In this document: positions 5,572-7,953 of the stretch, in pieces | Layout: every line of letters begins with the position of its first letter | Position numbering within the stretch: position 1 is the stretch's first letter | The notes under the pieces: generated by a model | What the model was told of the DNA's origin: nothing | What the model saw: only the letters and a program-made list of their open reading frames with translations | The model's database searches: none | Translations under genes and position numbers: made by a program | Source: an uncultured Pseudomonadota bacterium | GTDB taxonomy: Bacteria; Pseudomonadota; Gammaproteobacteria; Burkholderiales; Thiobacillaceae | Assembly (NCBI GenBank): GCA_903883985.1 | Contig: CAISDD010000135.1 | Coordinates: 1-7,953 of the forward strand | Length of the DNA: 7,953 bases | Reading direction: 5' to 3'

Positions 5572-6714
5572 ATGAACCGCCCTAGCCTGCATGTCTGCAT
5601 CGCCACCGGCCAGAACCTGGCCAACCTGATCCCCGCCATCCAGCTTCAGGCTCGTGAAGTGGTCATTCTGGAAACCTCGGAAATGCGTGCTTCGGCGGAA
5701 AATCTGAAAGCCGCGCTCAAATCGCGAGGCATAGCAGCCAGGCGACTCTCTTTCGACGACGCCACGCCGGAGGCCATCGTCCACTCGGCCCAACAGGTGG
5801 CGCTTGAGCTTGGCGAACTACCATTGGTGTTCAACGCCACCGGCGGCCACAAGTTGATGACCCTGGCGCTCACCGATGAGTTACAGGATCTGGCCGGCGA
5901 CAATCTGCACCTGCTCTATTGCGAGACCCGCCATGACCGCCTCGACTGGTTGAAGCCCACACCGGCTATGGAAAACATGGCCGATGTATTGAGACTGGAG
6001 GATGTTCTCTTCGCGCAGGGCTTTCGCATTCAGACGCGTGGAGACCGCGATGTGCAATGGATGACAGACGCCGATGCCCGCGCCAGTCTCACCCGAACCA
6101 TGGGTGACGGCGCGGACAAGTTGGCGCGCTTCTTCGGCACCCTCAATGCCCTGGCCGACAAGGCATTGAACGAGCCGGAAGGCCCGTTTCGAGCACGTCA
6201 GGAACTTCCTTTCGCTCCTGGCGGCCGCAACGCCGATTTGCTACGCGATGCACAAAAACTTGGCCTGCTGGCCTGGGATAACGACACGGAAATTGTCTTC
6301 AGCCACACGGACGCCGCCCGCTATTTTCGCGGCGCTTGGCTGGAGGAGTATGTCTGGATAAAACTGCGTGGCCTGCGGCCAGCCGAGTCGGCGATCAACC
6401 TAAAGATCGAAACCGTGGGCGCCAAGACCGATAACGAACTCGACGCCGCCATCGTTCACCGCAACCGCCTGTTGATCGTCGAATGTAAAACCAAGCGATT
6501 CGGCCGCGATGCCGGCAAGGATTCCGACCATATCTACAAGCTGGCCCAACTCGCCCGCCAGGTCGGCGGCCTCATGGGGCGCGGCCTTCTGCTTTCCGCC
6601 CGGCCGGTCGATGAAAACCTGCGCAAGCGTGCGCGGGACAACCAGGTCGATTTGCTCGCTGCGGAAGAGGTGAACAAGCTGGTGGATTACCTGAAACACT
6701 GGATGGGGAAATGA
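5572..6714 (+). CDS. Card1/Can2-type CARF nuclease (380 aa)
   Basis: This is a two-domain effector of type III CRISPR defence. Residues 1-130 form a CARF sensor: HVCIATGQNLANLIPAI at the start and LVFNATGGHKLMTLAL (85-100) as the ligand-binding GGHKxM loop. Residues about 250-375 form a PD-(D/E)XK nuclease (DUF1887 type), with WLEEYV (256-261), DNELDAAI (287-294, key E289 and D291) and LLIVECKTKR (300-309, E304 and K306). Family members (Card1, Can2) bind cyclic tetra-adenylate and cut single-stranded DNA and/or nicked DNA and RNA. All the expected catalytic residues are present and the length is typical. I chose the ATG at 5572 because family similarity begins there; the upstream frame to 5455 crosses the vapC remnant. 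The ribosome site is poor. About 100 bp of non-coding DNA separate it from the toxin remnant, so it may have its own promoter. Confidence 0.92.
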   Translation: MNRPSLHVCIATGQNLANLIPAIQLQAREVVILETSEMRASAENLKAALKSRGIAARRLSFDDATPEAIVHSAQQVALELGELPLVFNATGGHKLMTLALTDELQDLAGDNLHLLYCETRHDRLDWLKPTPAMENMADVLRLEDVLFAQGFRIQTRGDRDVQWMTDADARASLTRTMGDGADKLARFFGTLNALADKALNEPEGPFRARQELPFAPGGRNADLLRDAQKLGLLAWDNDTEIVFSHTDAARYFRGAWLEEYVWIKLRGLRPAESAINLKIETVGAKTDNELDAAIVHRNRLLIVECKTKRFGRDAGKDSDHIYKLAQLARQVGGLMGRGLLLSARPVDENLRKRARDNQVDLLAAEEVNKLVDYLKHWMGK

Positions 6715-6732
6715 CGGGCCCTTGCCCCGTAG

Positions 6733-6811
6733 GTCGGGTCAGCGAAAGCGTAACCCGACATTCCCCCGTGCCACGTCGGGTTACGGCGCAAACCCCCGCG
6801 CCTAACCCGAC
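6733..6811. repeat. REP-like double hairpin between convergent genes
   Basis: There are two palindromes. The first pairs GTCGGGT (6733-6739) with ACCCGAC (6753-6759). The second pairs GTCGGGTTA (6775-6783) and GGCGC (6785-6789) with GCGCC (6798-6802) and TAACCCGAC (6803-6811), giving 14 pairs with one bulged C and an 8-nt loop. The GTCGGGTTACG motif is a common dispersed proteobacterial palindrome. It fills the gap between card1-like (+) and vapC (-). There is no T-tract, so it is not a classic intrinsic terminator, but it could block transcription or protect mRNA ends from both sides. Confidence 0.75.
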
Positions 6812-6820
6812 TTACGCGAT

Positions 6821-7216
6821 TCACTCCCGCATCAACACCAGCCGCGTCTCTACCCCGGCAATCGCTTCGAAGTCGCGGTCGTCATGCAGCAGCTGTACGC
6901 CATGTTCCAGCGCCAGTTGCGCGATCAGGCAGTCGTGGGGGCTGCGTGGGGTGAAGCCGGCCCAACGGCAGCGGGCGTATAGCGCGCCGGCTTCGGCATA
7001 CGTTTTGCCATTGGGCATGAGTTGGGGCAGACGCTCGAAGTACGCCCGCAATTCGGCCAGTTGGGCCTCACCCCTGGCCCCTTGCAGCAGTTCCTGCACC
7101 ACAACCGGCGCGAGGACGATCTCACCCTCGTCGATCATCCGATCGAGAATGCGCGTCGCGGGGCGTGTGCCCTGGCGCAACCAGTCGATCCAGACCGAGG
7201 TGTCAACCAGGATCAC
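6821..7216 (-). CDS. vapC: VapC toxin, PIN-domain ribonuclease (131 aa)
   Basis: VapC toxins are Mg-dependent endoribonucleases, often cutting tRNA or rRNA, held inactive by VapB. All the PIN acidic positions are present: ILVDTSVWIDWL (D5), VVVQELLQGA (E42), SPHDCLIAQLA (D95) and LLHDDRDFEAIA (D112/D113/D115). The length of 131 aa is typical, and nothing suggests inactivation. The start is a GTG at 7216, inside the vapB gene; the 14-bp overlap with vapB implies coupled translation that keeps toxin below antitoxin. It is unrelated in sequence to the vapC remnant at 5310-5468, so it was a separate arrival. It is oriented toward the card1-like gene. Confidence 0.93.
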   Translation of the reverse strand: MILVDTSVWIDWLRQGTRPATRILDRMIDEGEIVLAPVVVQELLQGARGEAQLAELRAYFERLPQLMPNGKTYAEAGALYARCRWAGFTPRSPHDCLIAQLALEHGVQLLHDDRDFEAIAGVETRLVLMRE

Positions 7217-7418
7217 GGCTCATCGCGGCACGCACCGCGCCCACGTCGTAATCGGGATCGATCAGATCGCGCCCCACCAGGTCGCGCAGTGCGCGCTGGC
7301 GATAGCGCACCACCAGTTCGGTCAAGGCGTGGTTGACGACCTCTTTCTTGGTGTGCGTTTGTGTCAGGCGCATGGCCTCTTCGATCAATACATCATCAAG
7401 AACGATATTGGTGCGCAT
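7203..7418 (-). CDS. vapB: VapB antitoxin (71 aa)
   Basis: A small antitoxin beginning MRTNIVLDDVLIEEAMRL, then KKEVVNHALTELV, the pattern of the VapB family with a ribbon-helix-helix or similar N-terminal DNA-binding region (PF09957 type). It ends ALRDLVGRDLIDPDYDVGAV, a region that normally wraps the toxin. The ATG at 7418 is preferred: AGGAGG lies 8 nt upstream (7427-7432). A GTG at 7427 in the same frame overlaps that site and is less likely. It precedes and overlaps vapC, forming an operon expected to be autorepressed from an operator upstream of 7418. Confidence 0.9.
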   Translation of the reverse strand: MRTNIVLDDVLIEEAMRLTQTHTKKEVVNHALTELVVRYRQRALRDLVGRDLIDPDYDVGAVRAAMSRDPG

Positions 7419-7426
7419 TGCATACA

Positions 7427-7432
7427 CCTCCT
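7427..7432 (-). promoter_or_regulatory. Shine-Dalgarno AGGAGG for vapB
   Basis: A full AGGAGG on the minus strand with 8-nt spacing decides the vapB start at 7418 over the GTG at 7427. It is the strongest ribosome site in the window, in keeping with the excess of antitoxin over toxin usual for such operons. Confidence 0.75.
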
Positions 7433-7486
7433 TTTGGCTAGTTTACGTGTGCAGATGGTTTGCGGCAAGGTGTTTGGCGGAACCCA

Positions 7487-7502
7487 GCCGCAAGCTTGCG
7501 GC
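7487..7502. repeat. 16-bp perfect palindrome with GCAAGCTTGC core, copy 3
   Basis: GCCGCAAG/CTTGCGGC is a perfect 16-bp palindrome in the divergent gap between vapB (-) and the Cmr1-like gene (+). Its 10-bp core is identical to those at 2828 and 2915. It could be a hairpin or a dyad operator. The recurrence elsewhere favours a dispersed repeat. Confidence 0.7.
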
Positions 7503-7558
7503 AGCCCGAGCACGCCTGAAGAACCAGCATAGTCCGGGAACTCCCTGGGAGAAGAACC

Positions 7559-7953
7559 ATGAAACAACTCGAATACACCGTCCGCTTCGACACCCCCGCC
7601 TTCCTCGGCAACGCCGAGCAACAAGCGCAATGGCGCACACCGCCATTCAAGGCACTGATCCGCCAGTGGTGGAGGGTGGCTTATGCCGAAGACCATCGTT
7701 ATCCGCAAAGCTCCGTGGCCATGCGCCGGGAGGAAGGCTTGTTGTTTGGCCATGCCTGGCTGAAAAGTGACCACGATCAGCAGGGGCGGGCGGTGGCCGC
7801 GCGCAAGAGCCTGGTGCGGATACGGCTCGATAAGTGGGACATCGGCAAGCTGCGGACTTGGGATGGCCCAGACCAGACAGTGCGTCATCCGGAGGTCAAG
7901 AATCGCCAAGGTGAAATCGTATCGATTGGATCAAACCTCTACCTTGGCTATGG
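7559..7953 (+). CDS. Cmr1-like RAMP protein, 5' part (type III effector subunit)
   Basis: The frame is open from the ATG at 7559 to the window edge (131 codons). GGGAG at 7547-7551, 7 nt upstream, supports the start. The N-terminus reads YTVRFDTPAFLGNAEQ, then WRTPPFKALIRQWWRVAYAE, then EGLLFGHAWL. This is the opening of Cmr1-type RAMP subunits, where 'TPxFLGgadq', 'RxPxxKalLRxWWR' and 'E..lFG' recur. Cmr1 binds target RNA near the crRNA 3' end in type III-B complexes. It probably starts the effector operon, with cas10 and other cmr genes expected to the right. Another RAMP of a type III variant is possible because only about a third to a half of the protein is visible. Confidence 0.8.
   Translation, partial: MKQLEYTVRFDTPAFLGNAEQQAQWRTPPFKALIRQWWRVAYAEDHRYPQSSVAMRREEGLLFGHAWLKSDHDQQGRAVAARKSLVRIRLDKWDIGKLRTWDGPDQTVRHPEVKNRQGEIVSIGSNLYLGY

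Noticed and set aside
5213..5575. A 120-aa plus-strand open frame over the toxin-antitoxin remnant
   Set aside because: Neither the antitoxin nor the toxin frame; its translation shows no family motif.
6733..6811. Intrinsic terminator
   Set aside because: The stems are strong but no run of T follows on either strand, so I list it as a REP-like repeat instead.
6711..7532. A 273-aa plus-strand open frame opposite vapBC
   Set aside because: It is antisense to two clear genes, begins in the REP-like hairpin and is serine/arginine-rich shadow sequence.
7385..7909. A 174-aa minus-strand open frame opposite the Cmr1-like gene
   Set aside because: It overlaps the Cmr1-like reading frame, which has a ribosome site and RAMP motifs; the antisense product resembles nothing.

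Overview
The window is a CRISPR-Cas locus from a GC-rich bacterium. Codon use (strong G/C third positions), REP-like palindromes of the 'gtcgggttacg' and 'cgcgggcaagaccgc' kinds, and VapBC modules suggest a beta- or gammaproteobacterium. I cannot name a genus. The content points to a type III system, but cas10 is not in the window.

Left part (1-2765, everything on the minus strand). Four perfect 37-bp CRISPR repeats with 32-35-bp spacers occupy 2-250, and the array probably continues past the left edge. An ~80-bp putative leader separates it from a compact four-gene adaptation operon transcribed toward the array: cas2 (93 aa), cas1 (339 aa, catalytic residues present), a 267-aa Cas1-like paralog that seems to lack the catalytic glutamate, and a second, different cas2 (106 aa). 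The last three genes are joined by start/stop overlaps. Two Cas2 proteins and two Cas1-like proteins in one operon is the most unusual feature here.

Centre (2766-6714, plus strand). A ~258-bp divergent intergenic region carries short palindromic repeats. It is followed by cas6 (pre-crRNA endonuclease), a CARF protein of the NE0113/TIGR02584 type with a helix-turn-helix-like C-terminal half, a wrecked toxin-antitoxin pair (AbrB-type antitoxin joined out of frame to the last third of a VapC gene), and a Card1/Can2-type nuclease (CARF plus PD-(D/E)XK). The two CARF proteins imply cyclic oligoadenylate signalling by a Cas10 encoded elsewhere, probably to the right.

Right part (6715-7953). A REP-like double hairpin lies between the convergent card1-like gene and a minus-strand vapBC toxin-antitoxin operon that looks intact. 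Divergent from vapB, a plus-strand RAMP gene resembling cmr1 begins at 7559 and runs off the right edge. It probably starts the type III effector operon.

Working model: Cas6 processes the array transcript; a Cmr-like complex (mostly outside the window) recognises foreign RNA and makes cyclic oligoadenylate; the Card1-like nuclease responds by cutting nucleic acid; and the NE0113-type CARF protein senses or degrades the messenger, or regulates transcription. The minus-strand operon adds new spacers. Toxin-antitoxin genes have entered the locus at least twice, one copy now dead.
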